From an uncultured bacterium (GTDB taxonomy: Bacteria > Muiribacteriota > Ozemobacteria > Ozemobacterales > Ozemobacteraceae), in the NCBI GenBank assembly GCA_937949615.1, contig CALEDQ010000008.1, forward strand, positions 682,001-746,000: DNA of 64,000 bases. The letters are read 5' to 3'. Position 1 is the first letter of the stretch. Each line of letters begins with the position of its first letter. Below the pieces are notes generated by a model, which searched no databases, was not told the DNA's origin, and saw only the letters and a program-made list of their open reading frames with translations. The position numbers and the translations under genes were made by a program. Below, in pieces: positions 17,969 to 26,771 of the stretch.

Positions 17969-18418
17969 ATGGCTTTTATTTTTCGCTTTCAGCAGATACT
18001 CGAAATCTGTTTTCACGAAGAAAACGAAGTCAAGGGCCGTCTTGCCAAAAAGGATGGCCAGATAGCTGAAAGCAACATGAAAATCAAGCAGTTGAAACAG
18101 GATTATGCCACCGGACTTGAACAACAGTCGGCAGACTTGCTCGCTGGTGATATAATCAAAGTGCAGATGTATCCAGCCTATCTGAAAACTTTACAGCGTT
18201 CCTGGGAATTTCAGGAAGAAGAACTCGAAAGACTCGAAAAACAAAGACAAAAAATTCTCGAAGAACTTCTCGAAAAGCAGAGAAATCGTAAAACTTACGA
18301 AAAAATGCGCGAAAAAGATGAGATTCAGTATAAAAAAGATATGCTCAAACGTGAGCAGAAAAGGCTCGACGAATTTGGCAACCGCAAAAAGGGCCTGATG
18401 GAGACAGACAATGCTTGA
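17969..18418 (+). CDS. fliJ: flagellar export protein FliJ
   Basis: A 149-residue, almost wholly coiled-coil protein beginning MAFIFRFQQILEI, the typical FliJ start. It is rich in Lys, Glu and Gln (EELERLEKQRQKILEELLEKQ). FliJ sits in the FliI hexamer centre and links it to the export gate. Its last 8 nt overlap the next gene. Confidence 0.9.
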   Translation: MAFIFRFQQILEICFHEENEVKGRLAKKDGQIAESNMKIKQLKQDYATGLEQQSADLLAGDIIKVQMYPAYLKTLQRSWEFQEEELERLEKQRQKILEELLEKQRNRKTYEKMREKDEIQYKKDMLKREQKRLDEFGNRKKGLMETDNA

Positions 18419-18986
18419 AAACATGAATCGACTGCTTGAAAAAATCGACAGCCTCGAAAAAAGCTTCAGCGGTCTTGCCCCCAAAAAGAACCGCAGACAG
18501 CAGCAGACATTTGCCAACGCCATGCATGAGGCGACAAAACAAAGCGTATCAGAGCCTGCAACGAATGTTTCTCCGAACACAGAACTCTCTAAAAGTCTCA
18601 AAACAGACCTTGAAGCACTGATCGACAAATATTCAAAACAACATAAAATCGAACCGGAGATTATCAGACAACTTATTGTTGTAGCCTCGAATAATGATCC
18701 GAAAGCGGTGGGCCCAAATGGCAACCTTGGTCTGATGCAGTTAAAACCGAATGTTTTCGCTGACTCAGGCATGACCGACCCATTTGACCCAGAGCAGAAC
18801 ATCAGTGTCGGCACTCAACACCTCTCAAACATGCTGCAACGTAACGGCGGCAACCTGCCACTGGCTCTTGCCGCATATAATACAGACTCTGCAACCGTAA
18901 AAAGATTTGGTGGCGTGCCGCCATTTGCCGACACCCAGGGGTTTGTCGGGCAGATATTGGGCGGGCTTGGAAAAACGGATAAATAA
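18411..18986 (+). CDS. SLT-domain protein without the catalytic Glu (flagellar operon)
   Basis: A 191-residue protein with an N-terminal helical leader (1-65) and a soluble lytic transglycosylase-like domain (66-190). The fold motifs GLMQLKPNVF, DPFDPEQNISVGTQHL, LALAAYN and GGVPPF are clear. The catalytic Glu of the usual ES motif is Ala92 (VVASNNDPKAV), and the AYNAGPGAV motif has become AYNTDSATV. No signal peptide is present, so it would be exported by the flagellar apparatus or stay cytoplasmic. It probably binds peptidoglycan or acts as a rod-cap-type scaffold rather than cutting. It overlaps fliJ by 8 nt. Confidence 0.82.
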   Translation: MLENMNRLLEKIDSLEKSFSGLAPKKNRRQQQTFANAMHEATKQSVSEPATNVSPNTELSKSLKTDLEALIDKYSKQHKIEPEIIRQLIVVASNNDPKAVGPNGNLGLMQLKPNVFADSGMTDPFDPEQNISVGTQHLSNMLQRNGGNLPLALAAYNTDSATVKRFGGVPPFADTQGFVGQILGGLGKTDK

Positions 18987-18999
18987 AAGGAATTGACCG

Positions 19000-19887
19000 A
19001 TGCCGGAAAATGAAGTCAATCAGAGTAACCGACCACCTGCTGCCCAGGAAGACAACGAACAGGCGCAGGTAAGGCCGCCGTCGCGAATATATCTCGCCCT
19101 GAGCCGGATAATTTATATGTTTCTACTCGCGTCTCTTGGCGTGGCAACTTTTCTCACGGTTCTGACCCTGGATTTTCTTCAGATTTATCCATTCCGCTAC
19201 AAAATCCCCGAAGAATACCGCAAATACTGGCCTCTCTCGGCATACTACGATTTCGTCCAGCTGCATCAGCTGCCTGAAGAAGAAAGGTATCAACAGCTTA
19301 TCCTACAGGAGCAGGAACGTTTTAACCGGCTGATAACAGAAGGCAGCCGCGACCTTGAGCGCCGGGCCGTATCCCTCGAAGATTCCTACCGGGCTCTGAT
19401 GCGCACCCAGAAAGAACAGCACCAGCGCGAACTGGAAGAACTGCGAAAGCAGCGTGAAACCATCGAACTTGAGAAAAAGAAGGTTGCCGACGACAGACAG
19501 GATCTGGAAAACCGCAAAGTAGCAATTGATGAGCTATCGCAGCGCCTCGCCTCTGAAACGCTCAACATAGAATCAAGCCTGATCAGGTTTATGGAAAAGG
19601 AAAATCGACTCGACCAGGTGCGCAGTATTGCCGCACAGATGGAACCAAAAGCCCTCGCAAGAATTTTCGACGATGTGCCAGACGACCAGCTGATTTACGA
19701 TATTCTTGGCGGACTGCAGCCATCACATTCAGGCAAGGTGCTTGGTGGCATGGACCCGGAAAAGGCCGGCCGCATCATGAAGCTTGGTAAAAGCCCGCTG
19801 TCCCTCCCTGAGCCTGGACCATCACGAAATTATGTTCCGCCCAGCCTGCAGAACCTCATCAACGACACTCAGGCAAATCTGCGCTGA
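19000..19887 (+). CDS. MotE-like flagellar protein (MgtE-N-type domain)
   Basis: A 295-residue protein with a cytoplasmic proline-rich N-terminus and one transmembrane segment (about 36-58). A long coiled coil follows (about 90-205), and then a C-terminal domain resembling the MgtE intracellular N domain (RSIAAQMEPKALARIFDDVP, ILGGLQPSHSGKVLGGMDPE). This is the architecture of MotE/YlxF proteins found after fliJ, proposed to chaperone the stator protein MotC or to stabilise the motor in the periplasm. AAGGAA precedes the ATG. It is the last gene of the flagellar run in this window. Confidence 0.82.
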   Translation: MPENEVNQSNRPPAAQEDNEQAQVRPPSRIYLALSRIIYMFLLASLGVATFLTVLTLDFLQIYPFRYKIPEEYRKYWPLSAYYDFVQLHQLPEEERYQQLILQEQERFNRLITEGSRDLERRAVSLEDSYRALMRTQKEQHQRELEELRKQRETIELEKKKVADDRQDLENRKVAIDELSQRLASETLNIESSLIRFMEKENRLDQVRSIAAQMEPKALARIFDDVPDDQLIYDILGGLQPSHSGKVLGGMDPEKAGRIMKLGKSPLSLPEPGPSRNYVPPSLQNLINDTQANLR

Positions 19888-19929
19888 AAAACTTGCCTCT
19901 TCGCTCAGAACGAATTACTATGAGTTCTG

Positions 19930-21939
19930 ATGAGCAAGGCGTTCAACAACCCATATTCGCATGGTTTTTTCCGTTGCGCAGCGGCGCGACCGATAATCGC
20001 TATCGGCCAGCCCGAAGTCAATGCCCGACGTCAGATTGAGCTCATAAACCAGCTTAACCGGCAAAGAGCCGGCATTATTGTGTTTCCCGAGTTAAGCCTG
20101 ACCGGCTACACACTTGGCGATCTTTTTCAGCAGAAAACCATTCTCGACGCAGCCATAGACGCCCTGCAAAGCGTTATCGAGGCCAGCGCCGACAAAGATT
20201 GTCTTATTGTCACCGGCCTGCCACTGTTTATTGATTGCCGCCTTTTCAACTGCGCGGCTGTCATTCACCGCGGCCAGCTTCTTGGTCTGGTGCCGAAAAC
20301 CTGGCTGCCGGACCATCGCGAATTTTATGAAAAGCGCCAGTTCTGCAGCAGCCGCGAACTCGATGTCTGCGAAACAGTTCTGTCAGGGCAAAGAGTTCCG
20401 ATCGGAACAAACCTGTTGTTTGCCTGCCGGCAGCTTGGACATGTTAAAATCGGTATCGAAATCTGCGAAGATCTCTGGGCCCCCCTGCAGCCATCAACTC
20501 TGGCGGCCATGGCAGGCGCAACACTTATCTGCAACCTGTCCGCCAGCAATATTGTGATTGGCAAGGCAGAATACCGACGTTTGCTCGTCAAAGCGTCTTC
20601 TGGCCGCAATATTTGTGGTTATATCTATTGTTCTGCCGGCGAAGGTGAATCGACAACCGACATGGCCTGGGACGGTCACACGATCATTGCCGAAAACGGT
20701 GCGATCATTGAGGAATCCGCAAGATTTTCGACTGAAAGCGAGTGCATTGTCACCGACCTCGACCTCGAAAAACTTCAATTCGAAAGACTTCGCAATAATT
20801 CCTTCAGAGACAGTGCTGCCGACTGCAGTCAGAACGACAGAAAATTCAGAACTGTCGAGTTTGATTTTTCCGAACCGGCGGCTGGCGAACTGCCAATCAT
20901 GAGAAGGATTCCGCGTTTTCCTTATGTGCCTGACGAAGACAGCGAACGCAATGCACGCTGTGAAGAGGTTCTCAATATCCAGATACAGGGTCTTTGCACC
21001 AGACTGAAAGCAACCGGCATAAAAAAAGCCGTAATCGGCATTTCTGGGGGCCTCGATTCAACCCTCGCCCTTCTTGTCACCCACCGGGCTTTTGCCCGTC
21101 TGGGCCTGCCGGTCAATGGCATCATTGCGGTTACTATGCCCGGGTTTGCAACTTCAGACCATACACGCAACATCGCCATCGATCTGATGCGCGCCCTGGC
21201 AGTCGATTACCGCGAAATAGACATCAAGCCTTCATGTCTGCAGATGCTCAAAGATCTCGATCACCCGTTCGCAGCAGGCAAAAAACAGTATGACATCACC
21301 TTCGAAAATGTGCAGGCAGGTGAACGAACCTCGCACCTGTTTCGCATCGCCAACCATGAAAATGGCCTGGTCATAGGCACCGGTGACCTCAGTGAACTGG
21401 CGCTCGGCTGGTGCACCTATGGGGTTGGCGATCACATGTCGCATTACAACGTTAACGCCTCAGTGCCAAAAACTCTGGTTAAATTCCTTATTGGTCACCT
21501 GGCAGAAGTTTTTCCGACCGGGAGCACCGCAGCAAGTACACTTCACAAGGTTCTCGCCGCAACCATTTCGCCTGAGCTGATTCCTGTCGAAAACGAAGAA
21601 CAGGCTCCTCAACAGACCGAGGCAACGGTTGGCCCCTATGAGTTGCAGGATCTGCACCTTTACTATATCAGCCGCTTCGGGTTCAAACCATCGAAGGTAG
21701 CTTATCTGTGCAGTCAGGCATGGCGTGGCTCAGATAAGTACAACCTGCCAGCCATAAAACGCTGGCTTAAAGTTTTTATCAAAAGATTTTTTGCCACATC
21801 ACAATTCAAGCGCAGCTGTGTTCCTGATTCACCAAAGGTCGGATCAGGCGGTTCACTTTCTCCGCGAGGAGATTGGCGGGCTCCCAGTGATATGTCTGCC
21901 GAAACCTGGCTTGCAGAGCTCGAAAAAAATATTCCATGA
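19930..21939 (+). CDS. nadE: glutamine-dependent NAD+ synthetase
   Basis: A 669-residue two-domain enzyme making NAD+ from deamido-NAD+, ATP and glutamine. The N-terminal nitrilase-type glutaminase has the triad Glu (VFPELSLTGY), Lys (VPKTWLPDHREFYEKRQ) and Cys (IGIEICEDLW). The C-terminal synthetase has the PP-loop ISGGLDSTLALL and GTGDLSELALGWCTYGVGDH. The length fits the large glutamine-using class. The start lacks a good ribosome site. TCAGAAC (19905-19911) and GTTCTGA (19924-19930) form an inverted repeat reaching the ATG, which may dampen initiation. An out-of-frame ATG at 19920 would give only a short peptide. Confidence 0.95.
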   Translation: MSKAFNNPYSHGFFRCAAARPIIAIGQPEVNARRQIELINQLNRQRAGIIVFPELSLTGYTLGDLFQQKTILDAAIDALQSVIEASADKDCLIVTGLPLFIDCRLFNCAAVIHRGQLLGLVPKTWLPDHREFYEKRQFCSSRELDVCETVLSGQRVPIGTNLLFACRQLGHVKIGIEICEDLWAPLQPSTLAAMAGATLICNLSASNIVIGKAEYRRLLVKASSGRNICGYIYCSAGEGESTTDMAWDGHTIIAENGAIIEESARFSTESECIVTDLDLEKLQFERLRNNSFRDSAADCSQNDRKFRTVEFDFSEPAAGELPIMRRIPRFPYVPDEDSERNARCEEVLNIQIQGLCTRLKATGIKKAVIGISGGLDSTLALLVTHRAFARLGLPVNGIIAVTMPGFATSDHTRNIAIDLMRALAVDYREIDIKPSCLQMLKDLDHPFAAGKKQYDITFENVQAGERTSHLFRIANHENGLVIGTGDLSELALGWCTYGVGDHMSHYNVNASVPKTLVKFLIGHLAEVFPTGSTAASTLHKVLAATISPELIPVENEEQAPQQTEATVGPYELQDLHLYYISRFGFKPSKVAYLCSQAWRGSDKYNLPAIKRWLKVFIKRFFATSQFKRSCVPDSPKVGSGGSLSPRGDWRAPSDMSAETWLAELEKNIP

Positions 21940-21946
21940 AACTGAC

Positions 21947-21974
21947 TTGCGGGTCGAAATTTTTCTGTTATAAT
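21947..21974 (+). promoter_or_regulatory. strong promoter of candidate small RNA
   Basis: TTGCGG (21947-21952) and a perfect TATAAT (21969-21974) are 16 bp apart, 8 nt after the nadE stop. No open reading frame follows on this strand before the terminator at 22144-22168. Confidence 0.6.
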
Positions 21975-21980
21975 TAGACT

Positions 21981-22168
21981 ATACAAAAATGAGAAAAACG
22001 CAGCGAGGCTGCGTCACGTGAAAACAAAACCGGGGAACAAAACTTATGCTTATTAAAGCCTTCTATCGGCCCTAACTGAAAAGTCGTCTTTTCAGTTCAG
22101 AGACCTTGCCAAAGGTCTTATAACCCAACAATATCCCTTTTGAGAGCTGATACCAGCTCTTTTTTTTT
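21981..22168 (+). ncRNA. candidate structured small RNA, about 190 nt
   Basis: A promoter with perfect -10, a terminator with nine Ts and no coding frame between them define a free-standing transcript. It holds four perfect hairpins: ACGCAGC/GCTGCGT (21998-22014), a 10-bp AACTGAAAAG/CTTTTCAGTT closed by TCGT (22074-22097), AGACCTT/AAGGTCT (22101-22118), and the terminator. An A-rich single-stranded stretch with CGGGGAAC lies between the first two. The length is close to 6S RNA, but the ends do not pair into the long 6S hairpin. SRP, tmRNA and RNase P core motifs are also absent. The family is unknown to me. Confidence 0.6.
22144..22168 (+). terminator. intrinsic terminator of the candidate small RNA
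   Basis: GAGCTG (22144-22149), loop ATAC, CAGCTC (22154-22159), followed by nine T residues. It is not bidirectional: the minus-strand side carries no T-tract. Confidence 0.85.
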
Positions 22169-22176
22169 GCCAGAAA

Positions 22177-22737
22177 TCACTGCATTCTGGCAATCTGGCG
22201 GCCAATCGAGGCGGCCTGGATTCTTGCGGTTCTCGTGGCCTGATAAACTCGCTGCCGAAGTTCTTCATAGCGTTTCGTTCGACTGTCATAAGAGTTCGAA
22301 GCCTGAGTCGATACAAGCATGACAGTCTGTGCCGGAACAGCCACCTGGCGATCCTCATACGGTTTTGCAACGGCAGAATTTGCCACTTTTGTCTCGGAAA
22401 CTGCTACAGCGGCACTTTCGAGATTATCATCGATTGCCGGCGTCGTTTCTGAGTCGTGAAAAAGAACGGTTACGGCAACATCTTTGCGACTTTCGAGCTC
22501 TTCAACGATCTTTTCGCCTTTTACTTCAGGCTGTTCCAGAATCAACCCGGCAGCATCGTCGCCCGCGGAGGTATCAACCTTGACATTCCGCGACTGATAA
22601 TTATGCAGTTTGTCTCTGAGTGCCTGAATTCTCTGATTCAGTTCGCGACCGGCAATCGTTTTCTGAGCCATGACCTGATCTGCTCCACCAAAAATCATAA
22701 ACCCGGCAATTACCAGACCACCAATGAACCTGCGCAT
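22177..22737 (-). CDS. exported protein of unknown function (186 aa)
   Basis: The family is not recognised. A signal peptide runs from MRRFIGG to about GADQVMAQ. The mature part has a predicted helix (residues 28-55, ELNQRIQALRDKLHNYQ), a low-complexity acidic/valine-rich middle, and a C-terminal basic helix (RTKRYEELRQRVYQATRTARIQ). The start at 22737 is fixed by TGGAGG seven nt upstream; the ATG at 22761 would put the ribosome site inside the coding region. It lies 69 nt downstream of the lipoprotein trio and may be the tail of that operon. Confidence 0.7.
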   Translation of the reverse strand: MRRFIGGLVIAGFMIFGGADQVMAQKTIAGRELNQRIQALRDKLHNYQSRNVKVDTSAGDDAAGLILEQPEVKGEKIVEELESRKDVAVTVLFHDSETTPAIDDNLESAAVAVSETKVANSAVAKPYEDRQVAVPAQTVMLVSTQASNSYDSRTKRYEELRQRVYQATRTARIQAASIGRQIARMQ

Positions 22738-22806
22738 CGAATAACCTCCAGAAAGCTTCATTTCTGTTAAGGTTATCGACAGTTCAGCCCCACAAATTGA
22801 GAAAAA

Positions 22807-24789
22807 TCAACTGTCGCTGCCGTAGGCGCCCGGCTGCCCGGAACGGTCTGAGGAATTGATTACCGGTGAGTCAGCCCGCAGCCGGTAACTGTAATTTTCT
22901 TCGTCTCCTCCCACAAAAAGCGGGTCGAGGTTGATAATCGGAGCCCCGTTCTGATCGCAGTTCACCGTTGCCTGCGAAAATCCATAAATATTGTTGTATG
23001 GGTATGATCGGCCGGCACCGCCCAGCTTGTCTTCAATACCAACACCGGTATTCTGATTTCCGCGATTAACAAGAATACAATTTTTGATCGTCGGCAGATC
23101 TGAACCTTCAACGATCATGCCATTACCGGCATCGACAGTCAGATACTGCAGATTGGCTGCGGCAGCCCCGGTAATAACCCCGGTCTGCACAGATTGAATC
23201 AGACCGTTGCGAATCTTCGCCGGTTGCCGGTCAACGACCCGCAGACCTGTTCCGCGAACTTTTCTCAGATCGAATCTTGAGAATTCCAGGCCCGAGTTCC
23301 CGGCAAGGATAACCCCTTCTGCGACGTTCACGGCCTTAATGTCTGTTACAATACAGTTAAAAGTGTTCTCTACAGACAAAGCGGTCTGGCAGTCTTCAAG
23401 ATTGAGACCTGAAATTACTGTGCCGCTGGCCGTCTGCAAGGAAAAGCCGGTCTGACAGAATCTGACCGAAACGCTCGCAACTTCAACCGCTGAGCTGTAA
23501 ATGGTAAAAGCTCTCTCGGCACCCGAAACTTCGATGTTTTTCAGCACGCTGCCCTGCTGCCCGGCAGCGGCTACCAGGCGGATGCCATCCCAATCCGTTC
23601 GTGACGGCACCCCTGAAGCAGAAATCATGCGAATCGGCTCGTTGTCGCTGCCGGCCGCAATGATGGTTCCTTCAACAATCAATTCACAAACATTCGGGCG
23701 AAAACCAGAACGGCCATTGTCTTCGGCGGCAAAACGAACAACGCAGCCGGCCTCGATTGTCAAAGTCTTGCCGGCAGGAACTATCAGATCGCCATTGAGA
23801 CTGATCGGGCTCCAGGCCTTTTTCCAGACAAGATCTTCAGCAATGCGCCCGCCGGCAACAATGTTTACCAGTGCGCTCATCGAAGAAACACTGCCATCGA
23901 GATCGACGGTCTGCATGCCATACTGATAAATGCGCCCCGGAACCGCGGTTTCATCGGCAAATGAATTCTGTGAGGCAAAAATTTCACTCTCAGCCTGAAT
24001 CATTTTCAGAGTCCCGTAGTTTTCGCCCCTGAAAAGCCTGAAACCAGAGGCCGGGTCAAGCCCGGTGTAGCTCCAGCTGACAACAGGGCCGTTACTGCCC
24101 TGATCGACCTTCACATAGTCGACCGCACCAGGAGCACCCTGCAGATCACCAACCGGAACCGTTTTGAAAGAACCGGCTTCTGCGGTATAACGCCGCCCGT
24201 CAGTTGTGGTTCCCTGAAGGTCGTAAAGATACTCAGAACCGGCAAAAAGATTTGGCAGAATTATCTGATGTGAGGTCAGTGCAGCGGTAGGCGGCAGCTG
24301 AATTCTCGCCCCGGTCTTTTCACGCCAGCCAATCAGAATCGACATCGGCTCTTTGCAGGTCACGTCGATCACAGCCCGGTTGCTCTCACGAACTGCAACT
24401 TTGTGGGTAATCATATTATCGACAGGCTCCACAACGATGCTGACACCCTCAAGAACCTGCCCATAGGTTATCTCGACTGTTTTCGACGCCAGATAGTAAC
24501 CACTCCGCTGCACGCTCAGGCGGTGAGAACCGACATCGAGAGAAGTGAACTCGAAATGACCTTGCTTATCGGTTTCGGCCTTGAACAGAGAACGATGCGA
24601 GGTTATCACCGCACCGACAACCGGGTTGTTAAGCGTATCGGTCACATTGCCGTTCACCGAACCGCGCTGTGTGTGCATTTTGTTTTCGCAGCCCGAAGCG
24701 GCAAAAAGAACCAGAAGCAGAAAGAAAGCCAGAAGCACTTTTCCAGAAGACATGGCGGCACTGACTGCGCGTTTAAACTGGCTGATCAT
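22807..24789 (-). CDS. beta-helix lipoprotein, third of tandem trio
   Basis: A 660-residue lipoprotein with lipobox LFAASGC. Domains in order: a carboxypeptidase-regulatory-like beta sandwich (about 42-115, GSVNGNVTDTLNNPVVGA), a degenerate fibronectin-type stretch with YDLQGTTTDGRRY, a fibronectin-III-like domain (about 215-310), and a right-handed parallel beta-helix (about 330-630) with repeated short strands such as VSVRFCQTGFSL. The C-terminal tail (YRLRADSPVINSSDRSG) is typical of polymorphic surface beta-helix proteins. Presumably it is anchored in the outer membrane and displays a polysaccharide-binding or adhesive helix; this is inference. It overlaps the upstream paralogue by 4 nt (ATGA). 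Confidence 0.82.
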   Translation of the reverse strand: MISQFKRAVSAAMSSGKVLLAFFLLLVLFAASGCENKMHTQRGSVNGNVTDTLNNPVVGAVITSHRSLFKAETDKQGHFEFTSLDVGSHRLSVQRSGYYLASKTVEITYGQVLEGVSIVVEPVDNMITHKVAVRESNRAVIDVTCKEPMSILIGWREKTGARIQLPPTAALTSHQIILPNLFAGSEYLYDLQGTTTDGRRYTAEAGSFKTVPVGDLQGAPGAVDYVKVDQGSNGPVVSWSYTGLDPASGFRLFRGENYGTLKMIQAESEIFASQNSFADETAVPGRIYQYGMQTVDLDGSVSSMSALVNIVAGGRIAEDLVWKKAWSPISLNGDLIVPAGKTLTIEAGCVVRFAAEDNGRSGFRPNVCELIVEGTIIAAGSDNEPIRMISASGVPSRTDWDGIRLVAAAGQQGSVLKNIEVSGAERAFTIYSSAVEVASVSVRFCQTGFSLQTASGTVISGLNLEDCQTALSVENTFNCIVTDIKAVNVAEGVILAGNSGLEFSRFDLRKVRGTGLRVVDRQPAKIRNGLIQSVQTGVITGAAAANLQYLTVDAGNGMIVEGSDLPTIKNCILVNRGNQNTGVGIEDKLGGAGRSYPYNNIYGFSQATVNCDQNGAPIINLDPLFVGGDEENYSYRLRADSPVINSSDRSGQPGAYGSDS

Positions 24790-26771
24790 AAGCGAGAAAC
24801 CCCATATCTGCCCAATTCTGAGCCATAAATATCCTGAAGTTTCAGAGTCGATTCCGGCAACAATCGATAGTCGTAAGGATTACCGGCAGCAAATTTAGGA
24901 TCGATCGAAAGAGCACCGGTTGAGGCTGAACATCCCCGGTAATTTTCGGCGAAGCCATAAATATTGTTAAAGCCATATTCAGGTAAAAGCACGGTCAGGT
25001 TCTCAATGCCGACCGCCCCCCTCTGATAGCGGTCAACGATGATATTGTTCTGTATGGTAACGTTACCCGCTTTAACCAGAATGCCATTTCTCGCATCGAC
25101 AGTTACATGATCGATATAGTTGTCGTATGAATGCAGAATGTTGTCGCAGACAATGCCGCTACCTTCATGGCTCACAATCAGGGTCCTGATCACACGATTG
25201 CGGCCCCAGGTCCCTTTGATGCCAAACGAAGTTGCGTAGATATCGCAGTCTCTGACAATAATCTGGTCTTCATTTTTATCGGTTGAGGTAAGTATGCCGG
25301 TATGAACCTCAGAAAAAAGCCCATTTTCAATGGTCAATCTGCGGCAGTTCTTCAGTTCAAGAGCCACTGAGGCAATTTCGCTGAAACGGCATGAAGACAG
25401 GCTCATAACCTCGCGAATACCATCGAGGCGCAAACCATGCTGCGAATATGATATCTCAAGATTGCTGATCCTCATGTTCAGGGCTGAAACATCGAGGGCA
25501 TAACCACTGCAGCCGAACAACCTGGCATGGCTGATGTCTGAAATGCCCGTCTGCGACGAAAGAATTCTGATACCGGCCCAGTGATCACGCCGGCCTGAAC
25601 CGTTCAGCGGCGCAAAAACCACTGGCGCTTCAGCGGTGCCACTGATCTCGATTCGCCCCTGAACAGTGATTTCAACTCGCTGTTCATCAGAACCGGCAGC
25701 GAGAGAATCGCTCTCACTGACAAGAATTTCGGTGCCGGCTTCGAGCACCAGGCTTGCGCCGGCCGCCACGATCAGGTCAGAATAGAGCCTGACAGGTGAA
25801 TCTGCAAGGGTTAGAACCGTTGTCTGACTGATAACGCCAGGAACAAAAACCATTTCAGAAACGGTGGCATCTGATTCAGCCCCGAGGTTATTAACGGCTT
25901 TAACGGCATACCTGCAGAAACTGCCGGTGACTGCCGCCTTGTCGGCATAACTGACTGCCCGGGCATCGATACTGCTCTCATTGATTTTAAGCCAGTCGCC
26001 ACCTTTAACCTGACGGTAAAGATTGTAACTGGCTGCCGGGAAACCTGAAGCGGCAGGCTGCCACTCAACTTCCACGGCACCAAGGTCCGTAAATGGGCGA
26101 ATGTTAAGGCTGACCGGCGATGAGGGCCGATCGGCACCCTCGGTTTTGAACGAGTAATCATAAGAAAAATAACTGTCGTTGCTCTCGTCGAGATACTGCA
26201 CCCTGAAATGATAAAGGGTTTCGGGCAGCAGATTTTCAATAACCAGACGATGCTCGTTGGCCGGCCTCAGTTCGCGAATCAGGCTGCCGTAAAAAATGGT
26301 TGTGCCATACTCGATATTGCAGATTACGCTTTTATAGGTGTTCCAGGAAATCTCCGCACTGGTCGACGCCGTTTTTTCGACCTTCACGCTGCTGATACGA
26401 TTCGGCGCGTTGGCCTTGTCGAGCCTGATAAAATCAAGAACTGTCGAGTCGCCTGATTTGATTTCAATCTGCCGTTCTTCGATGGCAAAATCAGGGTGAA
26501 GAATAACGATGTTGTTGATTCCGGCCGGCAGTTCAGAAAGATAGAAGCCGCCGTCAAGGCCACTCAGAACCTTTTCACGTTCAGCAAAAATCGAAAAGAC
26601 CTCGGCATTGACGACCGCATTGCCTGAGGCATCGATAACCCGGCTATGCAGACTGCCGGTCTGAGACTGCCGCATACCACAACCGGTCAGACTGGCCAGA
26701 GATGCGAAAATTGCCAGCAGAATCGCCGGCAAAAGAAGATTTCTGACGCTGATTTTTTCAGTCAGGAACAT
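24786..26771 (-). CDS. beta-helix lipoprotein, second of tandem trio
   Basis: A 661-residue paralogue of both neighbours with lipobox LASLTGC. It has the same order of regions: a regulatory-like beta sandwich (SLHSRVIDASGNAVVNAEVF), two fibronectin-like regions (SVKVEKTASTSAEISWNT and LNIRPFTDLGAVEVEWQPAA), then a parallel beta-helix (about 340-620) and the short ending DYRLLPESTLKLQD. AGGAG lies 7 nt before the ATG. The 14-nt overlap with the upstream gene and 4-nt overlap with the downstream gene show a single transcript. The ligand is not predictable from sequence. Confidence 0.82.
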   Translation of the reverse strand: MFLTEKISVRNLLLPAILLAIFASLASLTGCGMRQSQTGSLHSRVIDASGNAVVNAEVFSIFAEREKVLSGLDGGFYLSELPAGINNIVILHPDFAIEERQIEIKSGDSTVLDFIRLDKANAPNRISSVKVEKTASTSAEISWNTYKSVICNIEYGTTIFYGSLIRELRPANEHRLVIENLLPETLYHFRVQYLDESNDSYFSYDYSFKTEGADRPSSPVSLNIRPFTDLGAVEVEWQPAASGFPAASYNLYRQVKGGDWLKINESSIDARAVSYADKAAVTGSFCRYAVKAVNNLGAESDATVSEMVFVPGVISQTTVLTLADSPVRLYSDLIVAAGASLVLEAGTEILVSESDSLAAGSDEQRVEITVQGRIEISGTAEAPVVFAPLNGSGRRDHWAGIRILSSQTGISDISHARLFGCSGYALDVSALNMRISNLEISYSQHGLRLDGIREVMSLSSCRFSEIASVALELKNCRRLTIENGLFSEVHTGILTSTDKNEDQIIVRDCDIYATSFGIKGTWGRNRVIRTLIVSHEGSGIVCDNILHSYDNYIDHVTVDARNGILVKAGNVTIQNNIIVDRYQRGAVGIENLTVLLPEYGFNNIYGFAENYRGCSASTGALSIDPKFAAGNPYDYRLLPESTLKLQDIYGSELGRYGVSRL

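Noticed and set aside
21981..22168. Calling the small RNA 6S RNA (ssrS)
   Set aside because: Length fits, but the 5' and 3' ends do not form the closing stem and there is no single long hairpin with a central bubble.
22777..22816. CGACAGTT/AACTGTCG inverted repeat after the lipoprotein trio as a terminator
   Set aside because: The loop exceeds 20 nt and no T-tract follows on the minus strand, so it is not a convincing terminator.
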